Assembly: GCA_037957365.1 (NCBI GenBank) | Contig: JARHVA010007804.1 | Coordinates: 337,501-401,500, forward strand | Reading direction: 5' to 3' | From: Torreya grandis | Lineage: Eukaryota; Streptophyta; Pinopsida; Cupressales; Taxaceae | DNA: 64,000 bases | Part shown: positions 23,941 to 36,064 of the stretch, one piece after another | How the letters are laid out: every line of letters starts with the position of its first letter | How positions within the stretch are numbered: position 1 is the stretch's first letter | Notes under the pieces: generated by a model | Databases searched by the model: none | The model's input: the letters and a program-made list of their open reading frames with translations, nothing else | Told to the model about the DNA's origin: nothing | Translations under genes and position numbers: made by a program

Positions 23941-26468
23941 TGTCACTTGAATTTTCACCCAATGAGGAAATGAAAAGTCACTCCTCATTCAAGTGGCACA
24001 ATGGAACCACCTCAGGGTTGTGGGTGTCCCTAAATTGAGGTGGATCTCTAGATTAGGGGATAGCTCCCCTTGATGCATCATTATAGCTCAATCCTACTAC
24101 TAACACTTGGGGGGGTGAAAAGGGATGAAAATAGATGAAATAAAATCTACTCTATGGGAGGTGCTACACCAAACATATGCTCTACTCATACACTTTGACA
24201 TGTACTTAGAACCAAGAAGAAGTATGCACATTCACTTCATTCAAGTCAACCTTCTCTCTCACATCAATGTTTCAACATGTGGCCTTGGAGATAGCTTAGG
24301 ATAGGAGGAATTATAAAATAGGTATTATAAGACACACTATTGTATAGGCTACTTACTAAACCTAAAATTCCATTAATCACTTATTGTTGACCTATAAAAG
24401 AGAGATTACAAAACACAAGTTACTAGGAAGAGTAACATGTGAAGGTAAACCAAGATACACTTGCACAAGACCAAAAACCATTATTTACACTTAGTGAAAT
24501 ATTGAATGAGGTAAAAAGAGCTATATTTATTTATTCAAGGAAAAAATTTGGTAGGGATTCACCATACCCAAGTGGAGAGATGAAATACAATGCTAAAAAG
24601 GTTGGCTTATATGGAGAAAATGAGAAGAGAGAAAGAAAGGGAAGCTCAAGAATCATTAGACACTTGTCCAACTTAAAATATCAACTACTTGTGCATGTGA
24701 GAGAGATATGGGGTGATCCATGAAATGTAAAGAAATAAAAGTGTCATCTCAAACCATCTAAGCCTTACAAAATGGCCTACAAAATCCTTTCCTTACGTAG
24801 AAAATTGCACCTCATGATTTGCCTTCCAAAACTACCTTATCATTACATATGATCAAATCTGATGATGGGTCTAAGTAGGAGGGGTTACAAAAAATGCATT
24901 ACATTCATTAGAGATGTCCTAAACCACTCATGTTCTTTTGTCCAGGAAAAATCATCCATGGCAGTCCCAAAATGGCCTCTCTCCAAGCACCTCTCACACT
25001 TGGCACCCAAAACCTTACCAAATCTACCATTTGATCCATGAAAAAAGAGGGATGACATGTGTCCAAAGTTTCCATGTCATTAGTTTCAAGAAAAAATCCT
25101 TAAAAGGCTTTCTAAATTGAGTTTCACCACTTTTTCCTAACTGTTCACTATCTACCCACTAGACTAGTTAAAATGAGAGAGGTAGTAGATATGATTAGGA
25201 TCTTAAATACCTCATAAAATGGACATGAGGAATTATAACAAGTCCTAAACTCTCTCCTAAAAGTGTTTTGGTCTCTTGAAAGCCTTCTCTCACCTTAAAA
25301 ACACACAAAATGTCAAAAAGAGCTCTGTTTTGACCCCTTTTGTACAAGTCCGTACAGCATATTGGCATTAGACGGAGTTTGAGGTAGTGTTCTATAAGTT
25401 TCAAAGTTTTCATGGAATTTTCATCTCATTTTGATGTTTCAACTTTCTTCTTTCCCAATTGGGTATTTAGGAGGGTCTTTGGTCACTTTTAGTCTTAGCC
25501 TTTGTTCATAAAGGTTACATGTTGAACTTCTCTCACAATATCATTAAGGGCTTCCTAAGGACCCCCTCTAACATTCCTAAATACCTCAAGGTCCCATGCA
25601 TAAGTTCATTAATGTCTCAAGCACTTCAAGTTGACATTCAAACTCTTTTCTTGTATTTTGTGGGGGTCTAAGTTGTTCCAAGGATAAAAATAGTCTCTTA
25701 TTAGCTTTATATGCACACTAATAGCTTGAATACATCTATTTAATCCCCAAAAACATGATCCCATAGGTTTTAGTGGTCATCTAGTTGTAAAAAATGGTAG
25801 AACTCTCTTCTATGAACTAGGCCTATATTAGACTTACTAAGACTTACCTGCAACTTTAGGTTCAAAAGACCTACCTTGATGAAATTCATGCATTAAATGG
25901 ATTTGAAACCTCCAATATACCTCTATAGACATGGAACAAATCATTTTAATTCTTTGTCAAGCTTGGGAATAAATATGACTCCCCTGTTGGCTCCTTGGCC
26001 TCATTTCTGCCTATGGGGTTGACTGTAACCTTTATTTCCCAAGGCACCCTATTTTAATTCAGACCTTCAAGAAAGGTTTTTAAGGTTGGAATGGATTTAT
26101 TTCAGCTTCATCAATCAACTTAAAAGGTTTCCAAGTCTTCTGGTTCACTATTCTATCACATTTCCCTCAAAACTACCCCTTCATGCAAGACAAAAATGCC
26201 CTATCTTTGAGATAGAATAGAGGCATGTTCCCTCACTTATTTATCCAAAATAATAATTTTATGTGCTTTTACAAGTCACAATGGTACTTTGTACCAAATA
26301 TTATCTCCTAACTCCAAGATTTGACCCCTCACTTGCTTAATCTCCTTTGTTAGACTTTCATCAACTAACTGTGTGTAAGGTATTAGGTATGAACTGTGAA
26401 TGCTTGTTTAGGGATGCTTCTTTAATTTGTTTTCATTTTCTCAAGGTTTCACTAGATCCCATAGTGTT
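23941..26468 (-). repeat. LARD right LTR, first part
   Basis: Aligns from TGTCACTTG to the left LTR at 16517-19040. It ends with GTGTT (26464-26468), the left copy of the target duplication made by the nested gypsy element. The open frame at 24439-24723 aligns with one at 17155-17355, both on the plus strand, but neither resembles a known protein. Confidence 0.82.
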
Positions 26469-26869
26469 TGTTGTACCTGAAAAATGTCACTCATTTTTAG
26501 GACAACATATAAGCTATTTTGGTCTTGTAAAGACCAAAATATCTCTTCTCATTTCAAAAAAGTGTTTTAAGCTTTCAAAATTGGGAATTATTCAAGCTTT
26601 TATAGTCAAAGGACTAATGGTTCAATGGTTTAATGGGTTCAAGCCCCAAATAGTTCAACGTGCTTAGTTCAAAGATATCAAAGTGACTCAAAGGAAAAAA
26701 CTGATCGAACTGTTGAACCTCGAACCGCTTCATAAGTTCATCGGATTCAAAGGTTCAAAGGCCGCCTCCATTAAGAAAAGAAGCATGCACAAAAGAAAGA
26801 GTCAGGTGGATGCTGTCAAGTGTCATCAATTAGGCCCCATTACACTTTGTTTTTAAGAATTGGTGGATG

Positions 26870-27630
26870 ATGCCACGTGTCCCGTGCAGAGATCAATGGA
26901 GGCTGACAAGTGTCATCATCTGAAAGAACCCGAGTGAGCCCTAAGCATTTCTATGACGCTACAAAAGCCTGAAAGCAGAAAGTGCTAGGTGTCGATGGTG
27001 GAAGGTTTCAACATGATGTTGCAGAAACTGTCACGTGTTCTTTGTAAGTTAAGCAAAACATGCCAAGTGGCATCATTCACATGAATCCAAATGAGTCCAA
27101 CATAGTTCTATAGTGTTTCTAAAATGCGGTGAAAGCCACCACATGTCATCTTCTGTAGGACATTCAAAAGGCATCCAAAGCTTCTACAAGTTCAATGGAT
27201 GCTCCCACATGTCCCTCAAAAAGTGATAGCAAAAAGTGCCATGTGTCTTCACCTATTTCACAATGCATGCTACCACGTGTCATTCATTGAGACATAGTAT
27301 CAAAGTAGTGAAACCTGCCATGTGTCTCTCATCAAATGCAATAGAAGCTACCACATGTCATCCTCTGTGAGAAACTAATATAATTCCTGAAGACTTTTCA
27401 AAGGTAGCTAGGAGGTCAATGGAAGCCGCCACATGTCATCCTCTGTAGGATTCTCAAGAGGCAAGCAGAAGCTGCCACCTTTTCTGTTGTAACTCTGTGG
27501 AGAGAGACGAGTGTCTACACCTACGATTCTGAGTTTCTAATAGGTTTCAAAGCCTCTATCAATAAATGTTTCTCTAATTCCTATGGAAATTACCACGTGT
27601 CTTCACCTATTTGGTAGCAAAATGTGCCAC
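26870..27630 (+). repeat. Array of degenerate CACGTGTC boxes
   Basis: About fifteen copies of a motif around CCACGTGTCATC lie 30-90 bases apart, each after GAAGC(T/C)(G/A)CC or TACC. Some keep CACGTG (26874-26879, near 27033, 27274 and 27594); others read CATGTG or CACATG, as expected from CpG decay. CACGTGTC is the plant G-box/ABA-response core, so the array may have been an enhancer. The 3' LTR repeats the array at 31865-32600. Confidence 0.7.
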
Positions 27631-27898
27631 ACATCAATTGCTAAAGACCAGTAGAAAGTGACTAAGGAACAAAGCATCTAATTGAATCTAGGACCCGATT
27701 CAAATAACCAAAAAAGGAGGAACAATGAAGAAGGATCAAATTGCCAAGTGGACATTAAAAGTTGTAAACTTTCAATAGCATGACTTGTTTCTCTACATTG
27801 AGAAAAACAAATGGGTAGATGCCCCTAATTTCTAGCCTGTCTTCCTAACAGTTTTCAACACAACATGATGTGTTACTGTTCTCGAGTCCTTCTTGAAG

Positions 27899-27910
27899 AA
27901 GCTATATAAG
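27899..27910 (+). promoter_or_regulatory. TATA box of the gag-only element
   Basis: CTATATAAGGG lies about 290 bases after the box array and about 790 bases before the LTR end. The 3' LTR has GATATATAAGGG at about 32859-32870. It is the best core-promoter candidate in this LTR. Confidence 0.55.
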
Positions 27911-28690
27911 GGACTCTATTTTATTGTAAATATATCTCTTTTTGACAATTAGAACGAAACTCTGCCCAAATTGAAAGGCATTTATGAGACTTTGAGCTCA
28001 GTTTGTTGATCATATTTTGTTATTGGAATAAGAAAGCAAGTGATTTTTTAAAATTTGTGTTGTGACATCTTTGTTGTTGAGGAAATTGTTCTTATGTATT
28101 TTTCCTTAATATATCTTCTGTTCCTTTAATTCAACAAGCAGGATTAGTGAAATTAGTCAGGAATGAAGAGTCAACTGTGGAGAGACTTTGTGCCCCCATA
28201 ATTTCCTTTAGTGTGTTTTCTTTTTATTTCTATGTAAAGGACCTTGGGACAACTTTGTGCCTCATTGTCCTTCGTATCTTACTCTTGAGCAATTCAGGTG
28301 GAGACTTTGTGATGCATCTTGATTTTCTAGTTACTACAACTTTGGTTACATTTTGCTGTTACTACCAAGAGTACTCTTGTGGCTGGCTGAATAGTACTTC
28401 TAAAAGAAGAGGAGTGATGTTTGTCATTTCCCTTGAGTTTTTCCTTTGATCCGCATGCATCATCTCTAAAAAAAGAGAGATGGATGGTTTGTCCTACTCT
28501 TGAGTATTATTTTATATATATATATATACATATATAGCATACCTATAGGGAGCCTCCCCTTGATGAGAGGAGAGATCAGTCCCATTTTGATGTGGTAAAC
28601 CTACACATTTGGATGACTAATCTTTCTACTTTGGTTGATCAGACCTATTTTATTTATCAGTATGCTAATCAACGAAATATTCAACCAATA

Positions 28691-28960
28691 GTTTTTGGTG
28701 ACTCTATTGGGGAATATAACCCATTATTGTTATAACCTATCCATTGTAATCTATTGTGGAAGAGCAAACAGCTCCAATGTTTTCCCATTGTTAAAATTTT
28801 CCTCCCAACCTCGCGCAATAGTTTTGGTGACTCTGCTAGGGATATACATAATTCTGTGCAATTTGGAACCTCAATTTTCAAATTGAAACATCACCTATGT
28901 CTTACCCATTATCATTATAACCCTTATCCATTATAGATTTTGGTGACTCTGTTACTTGTC
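28691..28960 (+). other. Arginine-tRNA-type primer site, present three times
   Basis: TGGTGACTCTATTGGGGAA (28696-28714) starts a few bases after the LTR. Plant arginine tRNA would give TGGCGACTCC...GGGGA, so the site fits with decay. The phrase TTTTGGTGACTCTG recurs at 28825 (followed by CTAGGGAT) and 28941 (followed by TTACTTGT). The second copy also repeats the bases CAATAG found across the LTR junction. The first two could bind the primer; the third is worn at its 3' side. Confidence 0.75.
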
Positions 28961-29164
28961 TTACTCATTATCCATTTATAGCCTTACCATCTTCTTCCAT
29001 CTCTGTTATTTTATTTGGTCTGCAAAACCAGAGCTGCTGGGAAAGAGTGTACATTTTGAAGCCTCAAGCCTCAAACTAAAGTTGAGCCAATCCTTTTCCA
29101 TTTTTGTTCTATAATTTTGCTACTCTATCCAGATTTGTTATATCTATTTTTCTTAAATTAAATC

Positions 29165-29962
29165 ATGGTAGTTCGAGGCCCCTAGGGTAACTCTTTTGGA
29201 CCACTCAACTTGACTCCACCTCTGCATGAACTCCCACGTAGTTTAAAAAAGAATTTACCCAAATTCTATGGTGATGGAAAAGTTCATCTTGATGAACACA
29301 TTACAACTTTTAGCATAGCCTGTGGTGTTATTGGAGTAGAATTTGAAGATGTGGTAATCAAGCTTTTTGTGGAGACACTACAAGGTGCTGCTACAGACTA
29401 GTTTTACCATCTACAAGTTGGATCAGTGACTAACTGGGATACACTCAAAGCCAAGTTCGAAGCAAGGTTCAAGCCTATAGAAGATGTACATGCCTTACTA
29501 GCCCAGCTCACTCAGATGAAGAAAGAGCCTCATGAGCCTATGAGGGATTTCATAGCCAAATTTGACAAATTGAGGAACAAAATTCCTATAATTGCTCGAC
29601 CTACAGCTGAGAATCAAATGCTTCTTCATTAATTCTCAGTTACCTAAAGTAAGTTTTTGCTGAGATGTACTGGTCAAATAGATCTTACTGTAGCTCAACG
29701 TTCAACCATTGAGGTAGAAGATGACCTTATGTTGGTAGGGAAGATAAGAAGAGATTCAAACAAAAATATATCCTCATCATCTTTTCAATATTCATCTACA
29801 GGCACCACTGATCTAATGGTACAAAAGCTAACAAATGAATTGCTATCCTTAAAAAGGCAAATGGCACAAAGTATGTCTTATGATCCTCTATATAAAGATA
29901 TACCAAGGAGGACATTCTTGAATCATCCATATCAAGGCAACTCTGCCAAAAGTCAAGGGTAA
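29165..29962 (+). pseudogene. gag of the non-autonomous gypsy element
   Basis: A single frame from ATG at 29165 runs to 29962 with several in-frame stops but no frameshift. LPKFYGDGKVHLDEHITTF, LFVETLQGAATD, WDTLKAKFEARF and EPMRDFIAKFDKL are in the order of the plant retrotransposon gag family (PF03732-like capsid). A Lys/Ser-rich stretch follows. No CCHC zinc knuckle is visible. Capsid protein made in trans or from this frame would package the element RNA. The very early stop (codon 7) means this copy is silent as protein. Confidence 0.82.
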
Positions 29963-31170
29963 CAAAATTGCCTTCCCACCACAGAGGAATCCTACCCTTG
30001 AAGCACCTCTAACAAACTCGATAGTTGGATATCTAGAAATAGAGCATGTTTCCTATTTCCAACTTGAGTTAGAGCAAGAAAATAGCATTGATCTCTTTAG
30101 GGAAGATCTAGAAGAATCAGATAATGACTCACACATTAGTTTCTTGAATTACCAAGATGAACCCAGAAGTGAAGGTGAAGTAATCAAAGGATCATATGCA
30201 GTATTCACCAGTTCCCAAAATCAGTCAGCCCAACAGGCCAACAAAGAGAAGATAGAGGAGTGACCCCAACCAGTAATTTCAATTACTGAGCAGAGAACCC
30301 CTCTTCCTTTTCAATCAAAGGAATCAATTATTACCAAAGAAGTAAGTACATCAAACATCTCTGCACCTTCTACTTCAACTTCACAAACCAGTCCTCCCCC
30401 TCAAAGAAATCAAAAGGATGAACTCCCATCCTCTCTTCCAAATCCATCTTAGTCATTTTCCATGATTGATCATGTCAAGGAATCCAAAATTCAAATGACT
30501 GAGTTTGAATCCCTGCAAGCCAATCTTGAGCAATTGGACATTGATGGAGAACTAGGTGCGGACCTATCTAAGGCAAAAATTATGGTTACCCAACATCAAC
30601 CCCTGCATCTCAAATTTTGTTTGAGCCTTTAGGCAGGGGTATTACTTCTTGACCATAGAAGATGCTCATGTCTCAGGTGATGAAAGTCCTATAGCTGGCA
30701 ATCCATGATTTGATCCAAACAAGGCATCAAAAGAATTAGTAGGGTGCAGTATAAATCAAGAAGGATCTTCCATCTCTGATGAAGAGAAATCTAATAGAAG
30801 ATTAGCTTCTGATGATGCTTGGATCTTAGAATCTGATGGCAGAATTTCTTCCATAGCTGGATACATATCTCTGTTTCTTAGATTGAAGACTACTCAGGGT
30901 GAAGAGGTCAAACTCCTTCACACCAAAGGAGATGCTAAGCTGATGGTTTGTCATGGGTTTGATGTTGACAAACAAAGCATGTGTTGGACTAGACCAACAA
31001 AAAAACAAGTTATGATGGTGGACCATACTACTGTATTCCAAAGTCAACAAAAGGAACTCTTCATAAGGAGAGCAAAGAGTTATGGTTTTCAATTTGAAGA
31101 CCATGTCCTACCATGGAGCAAGAAGAAGAAAAGGCCAAGAGGAAGACGTAGAAAATTGGTTTCTTGGTGG
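29963..31170 (+). pseudogene. C-terminal extension after gag, unknown role
   Basis: After a frameshift near 29960 the reading goes on for about 400 codons with a few stops. It is first acidic and Ser/Gln/Pro-rich (QENSIDLFREDLEESDNDSH), then SDEEKSNRRLASDDAWILES, and ends in a strongly basic tract, KKKKRPRGRRRKL, near 31115-31155. The longest open piece is 30883-31356. I see no protease or polymerase motif. The basic end could bind nucleic acid or direct the protein to the nucleus; this is inference. Confidence 0.5.
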
Positions 31171-31462
31171 AGAGCTCCATTCACCTGTCACCATTTCTGG
31201 GGGCAAAATGGTTTCCTACTAGTTTACCAAGATGGCACAATATTTTCACTGCCTCTCAGGAAGCAACATCTGAAACACTTCAACTATATTTGTATAGTTT
31301 TTAATGTTATTTTGTTTTATTTGTTTCCATTTTTGATGCCTTCCATTTTTGGGTAGCATGACTTCGTATCCCAATGGTACACATGAAGACACTGGAGATT
31401 CTAGATTCTACTCTCTTCAATTCTTTTTTACAATTGATAGAAGTTCCCTAACTGGAGCTAGC
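31171..31462 (+). other. Non-coding tail before the 3' LTR
   Basis: About 290 bases with no coding similarity. A purine-rich polypurine tract is not obvious; the bases before the LTR (ACTGGAGCTAGC) are only weakly suitable. Confidence 0.45.
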
Positions 31463-33479
31463 TGTTGTACCCAAAAAATGTCACTCATTTTTAGGACAAC
31501 ATATAAGCTATTTTGGTCTTGCAAAGACCAAAATATCTCTTCTCATTTCAAAAAATTGTTCTAAGATTTAAAAATTGGGAATTATTCAAGATTTTTTAGT
31601 CAAAGGACTAATGGTTCAATGGTTCAATGGGTTCAAGCCCCAAACAGTTCAATGCACTTGGTTCAAAGATGCCAAAGTGACTCAAAGGAATGAACTGACC
31701 GAATCATTAAACCTCGAACTGCTTCATAAGTTCATCGAGTTCACAGGTTCAAAGGCTGCCTCTATTAAGAAAAAAAGCACATGCAAAAGAAAGAGTCAGG
31801 CAGATGATGCCAAGTGTCATCATTCGGGCCCCGTTACACTTTATTTTTGAGAATTGGCAGATGATGCCATGTGTCTCGTGCAGAGATTGATGGAGGCTGA
31901 TAAGTGTCATCGTCTGAAAGAACTTGAGTGAGCCCCAAACATTTTTATGATGCTACAAAATCTTGATAGCAGAAAGTGCCAAGTGTCGATGGTGGAAGGT
32001 TTCAACATGATGCCGCAAAAGTTGCCATGTGTCCTTTGTAAGTTAAGTGGAATATGCCAAGTGGCATCGTCTACATGAATCCAAATGAGTCCCACATAGT
32101 TCTATAGTGTTTCTAAAATGTGACAAAAGCCACCACATGTCATCTTCTATAGGACATTCAAAAGGCATCCAAAGCTTTTACAAGTTTAGTGGATGTTGTC
32201 ATGTGTCCTCACCTATTTCACAAAGCATACTACCACGTGTCATTCATTAAGACACAGTATCAAAGTAGTGGAACCTGTCACGTGTCTCTCATTAAATGTA
32301 GTGGAAGCTACCATGTGTCATCCTCTATGAGAAACTAATATAAGTCCTAAAGACTTTTCAAAGGTAGCTAGAAGCTTAGCAAAAGCTACCACGTGTCATC
32401 CTCAGTAGGATTCTCAAGAGGTAAGTGGAAGCTGCCACCTTTTCTATTGTAACTCCACGGAGAGAGATAAGTGTCTGCACCCATGATTTTGAGTTTCTAA
32501 TAGGTTTTAAAGCCTCTATCAATAAATGTTTCTTAGATTCCCACAGAACCTACCACATGTCTTCACCTGTTTAGTAGTGGAATGTGCCATGCATCAATTA
32601 CTAAAAACCAGCAGAAAGTGACTAAGGAACAGAGCATCGAATTGAATCTAAGACCTGATTCAAATAACCAAAAAAGGAGGAATGATGAAGAAGGATTAGA
32701 TCACTAGGTGGACATTGAAAGTTTCAAACTTTCAATAGCGTGACTTGTTTCTCTGCATTGAGAAGAATAAATGGGTAGATGCCCCTGATTTCCTTCTTGT
32801 CTTCCTAACAGTTTTCAACACAATATGATGTGTTACTGTTCCTGAGTCCTTCTTGAAGAGGATATATAAGGGACTCTCTTTTATTTTAAATATACCTCTT
32901 TTCGATAATTAGAATGAAACTCTGCCCAAATTGAAAGGCATTTCTGAAACTTTGAGCTCAATTTATTGATCATATTTTGTTATTGGAATAAGAAATCAAG
33001 TGATTTTTTAGACTTTGTGCTGTGATATCTTTGTTGTTGAGGAAACTATTCTTATGTCTTTTTCCTTAATATATCTTTTATTCCTTTAATTCAACAAGTA
33101 GGATTAGTGAAATTAATCAAGAAGGTGTCCTAAAGAGTCAACTGTGGAGAGACTTTGTGCCCCCATAATTGCCTTTAGTGTGTTTTCTTTTTATTTTTGT
33201 GTAAAGGACCTTGGGATGAATTTGTTCCCTCATTATCCTTCATATCTTACTCTTGAGCAATTCAGGTGGAGACTTTGTGCTGCATCTTGATTTGCTGGTT
33301 ACTACATCTTTGGTTACATTTTGCTATTACTACCAAGAGTACTCTTGTGGCTGGCTGAATAGTAATTTTGAAAGAAGAGGAGTGTTGTCTATCATTTCCC
33401 TTGAGTTTTTCCTTTGATCCGCATGCATCATCTCTAAAAAAAGAGAGATGGATGGTTTGTCCTACCCTTGAGTAGTATT

Positions 33480-33541
<62 letters not shown>

Positions 33542-33681
33542 AACCTCCCCTTGATGAGAGGAGAGATCAGTCCCCTTCTGATGTGGTAAACCTACACATT
33601 TGGATGACTAATCTTCCTACTTTGGCTAATCAGACCTATTTTGTTTATCAGTATAATGATCGATAGAATATTCAACCAACA
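31463..33681 (+). repeat. 3' LTR of the gag-only gypsy element
   Basis: Full-length partner of 26469-28690, with the same box array and TATA region. The main difference is a long (TA)n run at 33483-33538, where the 5' LTR has a shorter interrupted one. It ends CCAACA followed by the target duplication ATGTT. Confidence 0.88.
33483..33538. repeat. (TA)n microsatellite in the 3' LTR
   Basis: About 28 units. The equivalent spot in the 5' LTR (28513-28535) has about eight units, then an interruption and a GCATACC remnant. The expansion came after insertion. Confidence 0.95.
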
Positions 33682-36059
33682 ATGTTCATTAAAGTGACTC
33701 CACCTTATTTTCATCAACCTAAGCTTTCATGCATCCTTAATTTCCCAAATTGGGCTCTTCCCTTAGAGGACTGAGAAAACATCTTTTTCCTCCAAGATGA
33801 CCCTAAAGTAGGTGTTTTCAGGGACATATATAGGTCTATGTAAGTATAAAACATCAACATAACCTCTATTATCATTTATACACTTGTTTATCATCATTAT
33901 ATGCTTTTTTTAGGTCCTCTTAGTTTTGCCTTACTAGGATTTCATGACTATTTCTCTTCCTCATAAATGAGACAATTATCCCACCTCTATTATAGGTGTT
34001 AATGCTTGATTTGGTATGGTAGGGACAAGGGGAAAACCTTACCTATTCACCTTATATCCCATTATGTTTCTTGAAGCCATTTGATAGTCCTTAATACATT
34101 TACATCATCTCCCCACAACTATGTTAGTTGACTGTGATTGAGACAGGTTTTTGGTCTACTATAGGTTGTCATGGGTTGAACATGGCTTAAAATATCCTCT
34201 TGAACATCTCCTAAGTCACATAGAATTTCTTGTATCTCCATTCTTGATTAATATCATAGTGTGTTCAAGTTTTCAAGCAAGACACATTTTTCCAACTTAA
34301 TCCCTATTGGTTGTAGGTGCATTTTCTAGTCCATTATACATATTATAGGTAGATGTGAGACCATGAAAACACTTAAAACCTTGTTTGATGATCCTTACAT
34401 GTCATAAATATATATTTCTCTTCTTTAAACCACTCCAATATGATTCTAAGTTCTATGATCTATATAAAGTGATAAAATCTAACTCACATCTCCAAATCCT
34501 GTAGACAATTGAGCAAATTCAATGTTTTGAATGCACTTTTGGGCCTTGAAAAACTCCATATTTCCTATGGCATCTACTCCTCTGAATTTGAAAGGTGATA
34601 AAAATAATAGAGGCTATAAAACTAAGAAATTGGGAGGATCAACAAGTCTTTGGAAGTGTTCTACTTATTATTGTCAAAACCATGCAGGCATCTATTTTCT
34701 TCTTTTAGGTATTATGGTCCTAAATACATCAGTCTAACCTTCCTCTCATTGTTTCACCTTATCTTGCCAAGATAATACCATCAAAATATTTGTTTGGAAT
34801 TTCTTGCCAGCAAAGAACTTCAATTTACCTGATCAACTATTCTAACACCTTTATAAGGTGATTTCAACCTCTATGGTATCACTAGTAGGTGATGGTTCTC
34901 AGTGTGTAGGTAGATAGATATGGTATTTGGACAACATTTGTTGTTTTGATTATCAAAGGCTTCTAGTTTCATCTCCATGAGTCCAAATATTTATCTTCAT
35001 ACCTCAAATGTCTAAAAAAAAATGAAGCACACTTTTCTCAACATGGAAATCCTACCTGTAGGTGAAATGGATAGGCAATTTACAAAAACAAACAAGCCTA
35101 GGGGCTTATGAGTTTGTGAGACTTCCAAAATTAGGAAGACACTAAAGAAACCTATGGAGAGGCCTTGAGAAACATATGAAACAATTATACTAATCAAACA
35201 AAATCAAAAAAAATTGAAACAAGTGCAAATAGTGACCCGCTCATGGATATGAGCACATAAAAAATTGCCTGAGGTCTTAACAATGATTCATGAAGGAGGA
35301 GCCACCAAAATTAAAATTATTACTATGAAATTTTAGTACATTTATACTCCTTTCACCCACCAAGATCATTCCTCCCAACTCCATCTATATGTCTCATACC
35401 ATGCATTTGAATTTGACCCTCCTTGGCTTGTAAAGGCAAAATATGATGAAACAAAATCAAAACTGAATATTTTGACATATTCCTTGAAAAACATTCATGT
35501 TAATCATTTTATGTAGTTTAATAAACATCTTAACCATGTTTTTGGTCGAAGGTGAGATCACCAAGTCCGTAGAAGTGCCCAAAATGGCCTAAAAACAAGG
35601 AGAAACTACCCTTTTCTAAATGTAACTAATTATTGGAATATAATCTAACCACTCCTGGAATTATATAACTTCCTCCACATTTATAATAACCTTTTTTACA
35701 AATATTTTCCCTTGAAAATCTACACATCATTAATTGAGCTAGGAATCTGACCAAAAAGCCATTTTTTACATATGAGACATAACGAAATGTAAATTAATGA
35801 CTTGTGATCCTTTTAAAACATATAAAATACCACCTTAGTACATTTTCAAAATAAATCACTCCTTTTACCATGTTTTACTAGGGTTGAATTTGGTTGACTT
35901 GACTAGTATAAGGAGGGTGGCCTTCAACAAGGACTAGAAGAAGGATAAGTAAGATGATAGACCAACATGACACCCTATAGGATATATGGAAACATAAAAA
36001 AGGTTCAAAAATTCAGGGGTTGACCCAATTTGAATATAATTAAAATTTGGTCAATAGTT
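33682..36059 (-). repeat. LARD right LTR, second part
   Basis: Resumes with ATGTTCATTAAAGTGACTCCACC, matching 19028 onward in the left LTR, and runs to about 36059. Together with 23941-26468 it makes about 4.9 kb, the same length as the left LTR. Confidence 0.82.
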
Positions 36060-36064
36060 CATTT

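Larger units (their letters stand above)
26469..28690 (+). repeat. 5' LTR of the gag-only gypsy element
   Basis: Matches 31463-33681 along its whole length. It contains an array of CACGTG-like boxes (26870-27630), a CTATATAAGGG TATA box near 27900 and a short (TA)n tract. It ends CCAATA, against CCAACA in the 3' copy. The open frames at 26347-26667 and 28147-28449 recur only as LTR sequence and are not genes. Confidence 0.88.
26469..33681 (+). mobile_element. Non-autonomous Ty3/gypsy element with gag only
   Basis: Both LTRs (2,222 and 2,219 bases) start TGTTGTACC; the 3' one ends CCAACA. Flanks are GTGTT (26464-26468) and ATGTT (33682-33686); the intact LARD LTR has ATGTT at this site, so the duplication is clear. 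The 2.8-kb interior has an arginine-tRNA-type primer site and a gag frame but no protease, RT, RNase H or integrase. This layout fits the TR-GAG class of non-autonomous elements. A hand count over about 190 LTR bases gives about 92% identity, so it is younger than the elements around it. Confidence 0.87.
16517..36059 (-). mobile_element. LARD-like element with 4.9-kb LTRs, split by a gypsy element
   Basis: Direct repeats of about 4.9 kb (16517-21433 and 23941-36059, the latter minus a 7.2-kb insertion) flank only about 2.5 kb of internal DNA. The flanks CATGT (16512-16516) and CATTT (36060-36064) fit a decayed five-base duplication, and the outer LTR sequence resumes there. No protease, RT, RNase H or integrase is present. 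Very long LTRs with a short non-pol interior match the large retrotransposon derivative (LARD) class. Minus orientation is inferred from a long decayed frame and a tRNA-like primer site next to 23941. The exact right end is uncertain by several bases. Confidence 0.78.

Noticed and set aside
28147..28449. 100-codon open frame after the TATA box of the gag-only element
   Set aside because: It lies wholly in the LTR. The 3' LTR copy (near 33110-33420) does not keep the frame intact and no domain is visible.
30826..31104. Minus-strand 92-codon frame in the gag-only element
   Set aside because: It is the antisense shadow of the plus-strand extension frame, which has biased composition and context support.
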